Assembly: GCA_000708835.1 (NCBI GenBank)
Contig: DF237770.1
Span: forward strand, 1 to 27,357
Direction of reading: 5' to 3'
Origin: Klebsormidium nitens
Lineage: Eukaryota; Streptophyta; Klebsormidiophyceae; Klebsormidiales; Klebsormidiaceae
DNA length: 27,357 bases
A program made the position numbers and the translations under genes. The notes below the pieces were generated by a model. It saw nothing but the letters and a program-made list of their open reading frames with translations. It was not told the DNA's origin and did no database searches. The first letter of the stretch is position 1. Every line of letters begins with the position of its first letter. Shown one piece after another: positions 26,495-27,357 of this stretch.

Positions 26495-27357
26495 GTCGCA
26501 ATCCTATCGGCGTTGCCTCGGCCGTACTCTTCGAAAGGGAGCTCCGGAATAAGGAGTCGCCTAGGGAGGGCCCGCCCGAAAGCGATGGTACTTCCACTGT
26601 GTTTGCCGGAAGTCGTGGCCCGTCTGATTTGCCTGTCTTGCTTCAAAATCTGATTCGACGTGGTTACGCAGGGGATGCTTGGTTGCGAGATGCAAACAAT
26701 CAAGCTTCCGCTCGACTGGGTGTCAACTCTACCGGTTTGTTCTTGCGTGACGACAAAGTGTACGTGCCTAACGATGTGATCGTTAAACGCCTTATTTGGC
26801 AGGAGGCGCACGACGCTAAGTACAGCGGTCACTTTGGCGTGAGCAAAACGCGGAGAACAGTTGAGCAACTCTTCTGGTGGCCAAAGCTACGGGAGGAGAC
26901 AAAAGACTATGTGCGGAATTGTTTCGTGTGTCAGTACGACAAGGCGCAACAGTTGAGGCCTGCGGGGCTGCTTCAACCGCTACGGATACCTGAGAGGCCT
27001 TGGGATTCGGTGAGTTTCGGCTTTATCGTCGAACTTCCTTTGACCAAGCGAGGGGATGATGCAATCGTGGTTTTTGTTGATCGGCTTACGAAGATGGTTC
27101 ACTTCGCGGCCACAACAACCACTTGCAAAGCTAAGGGCTTTGCGCAGTTGTATTATGACAATGTGTACCGGTTACACGGGCTGCAGCGAGAATTTGTCTC
27201 GGACAGGGATTCGAGATTCACGGGCAAATTTTGGGCTGAGGTGTGCAATCTAATTGGCACTAGATTGGCTACATCAACGGCATTTCATCCTCAGACTGAT
27301 GGTCAGACTGATCCGAGTAATCGGACTCTTGAGGATTACTTGCGGCACTATGTTGGG
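26491..27357 (+). pseudogene. Integrase region, open to window end (partial)
   Basis: The frame starting at the LSRNP segment (26491) stays open to the last base, 289 codons. It carries an HHCC zinc domain (AHDAKYSGHFGVSKTRRT, then FWWPKLREETKDYVRNCFVCQ). The core follows: WDSVSFGFIVELPLTKRG, AIVVFVDRLTKMVHF, REFVSDRDSRFTGKFW and TAFHPQTDGQTD. In active Ty3-type enzymes the first block has Asp (DF, here GF) and the last block QTE (here QTD), so at least one and probably two of the three D-D-E residues are replaced. It would join cDNA to the host chromosome. The 3' part of the element lies beyond the window. Confidence 0.85.

Larger units (their letters stand above)
22238..27357 (+). mobile_element. 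Ty3/gypsy LTR retrotransposon, degenerate, 3' end outside window
   Basis: Order: 5' LTR (end near 22634; start guessed at TGTAAGTC, 22238), tRNA-type primer-binding site, gag with CCHC knuckle, unidentified linker domain, aspartic protease, reverse transcriptase, RNase H, integrase. Protease-RT-RNaseH-integrase order defines Ty3/gypsy. Stops and several frameshifts, plus substitutions at catalytic residues, show it is not autonomous. The window ends inside the integrase, so the 3' LTR and target-site duplication cannot be checked, and the LTR start is uncertain. Confidence 0.85.

Noticed and set aside
26488-26868. 126-codon minus-strand ORF
   Set aside because: Antisense to the integrase zinc-domain frame, which is open and recognisable.

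Overview
The window looks like eukaryotic nuclear DNA. It carries a decaying block of genes typical of nucleocytoplasmic large DNA viruses (NCLDVs), flanked and invaded by retroelements. Viral signs are a PrimPol-D5 primase-helicase, an A18-like SF2 helicase, a BRO-N protein, a tyrosine recombinase of viral type, a NUMOD-HNH homing endonuclease remnant, a class Ia ribonucleotide reductase large subunit (RNR), and tight packing (stops overlapping at 336-339, 8 bp between genes at 12258-12265, 96-100 bp divergent promoters). Cellular signs are two GT-AG introns in the RNR gene, long tandem repeats, F-box/LRR genes, a gag-like fragment and a Ty3/gypsy element whose primer-binding site resembles the plant-type tRNA-iMet site. 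The host cannot be named from this sequence. A green-lineage eukaryote is my best guess, with low confidence.

Layout. 1-3.9 kb: recombinase C-terminus, a small CxCxxC protein, a frameshifted PrimPol-D5 gene and a broken HNH endonuclease abutting its 3' end. 4.1-7.3 kb, minus: RNR in three exons. Intron 1 is almost filled by a 143-codon ORF on the same strand, and exon 1 has a one-base frameshift. 7.3-7.7 kb: GGCACTG-type minisatellite. 7.8-9.75 kb: a zinc-ribbon/XPA-C-like protein, a small basic coiled-coil ORF, and 181-bp and 82-bp repeats. 9.9-14.1 kb: A18-like helicase, BRO protein with one in-frame stop, a hypothetical protein, and two divergent membrane proteins. 14.25-15.5 kb: a 135-bp tandem array fused to a gag-like fragment, and a GTAC-rich tract. 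15.7-17.9 kb: an unknown 210-aa protein and a pseudokinase with an in-frame TGA. 18.3-21.5 kb: a divergent pair of F-box/LRR genes, one broken and one intact. 21.6-22.2 kb: an eroded ORF and a hairpin. 22.2 kb to the end: a degenerate gypsy element, cut by the window end.

How the genes fit together. The primase-helicase, RNR, A18-like helicase and recombinase would serve DNA replication, dNTP supply, transcription or post-replicative work, and integration. BRO, the F-box proteins and the pseudokinase are accessory or host-interaction families. Frameshifts (several in homopolymers), single in-frame stops, intron gain and transposon insertion point to an endogenised, mostly inactive viral segment. 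Some one-base shifts could be assembly errors. I see no capsid, packaging ATPase or DNA polymerase gene here and no clearly new defence or mobile system. The most unusual items are the ORF-filled intron in RNR and the homing-endonuclease/D5 junction.
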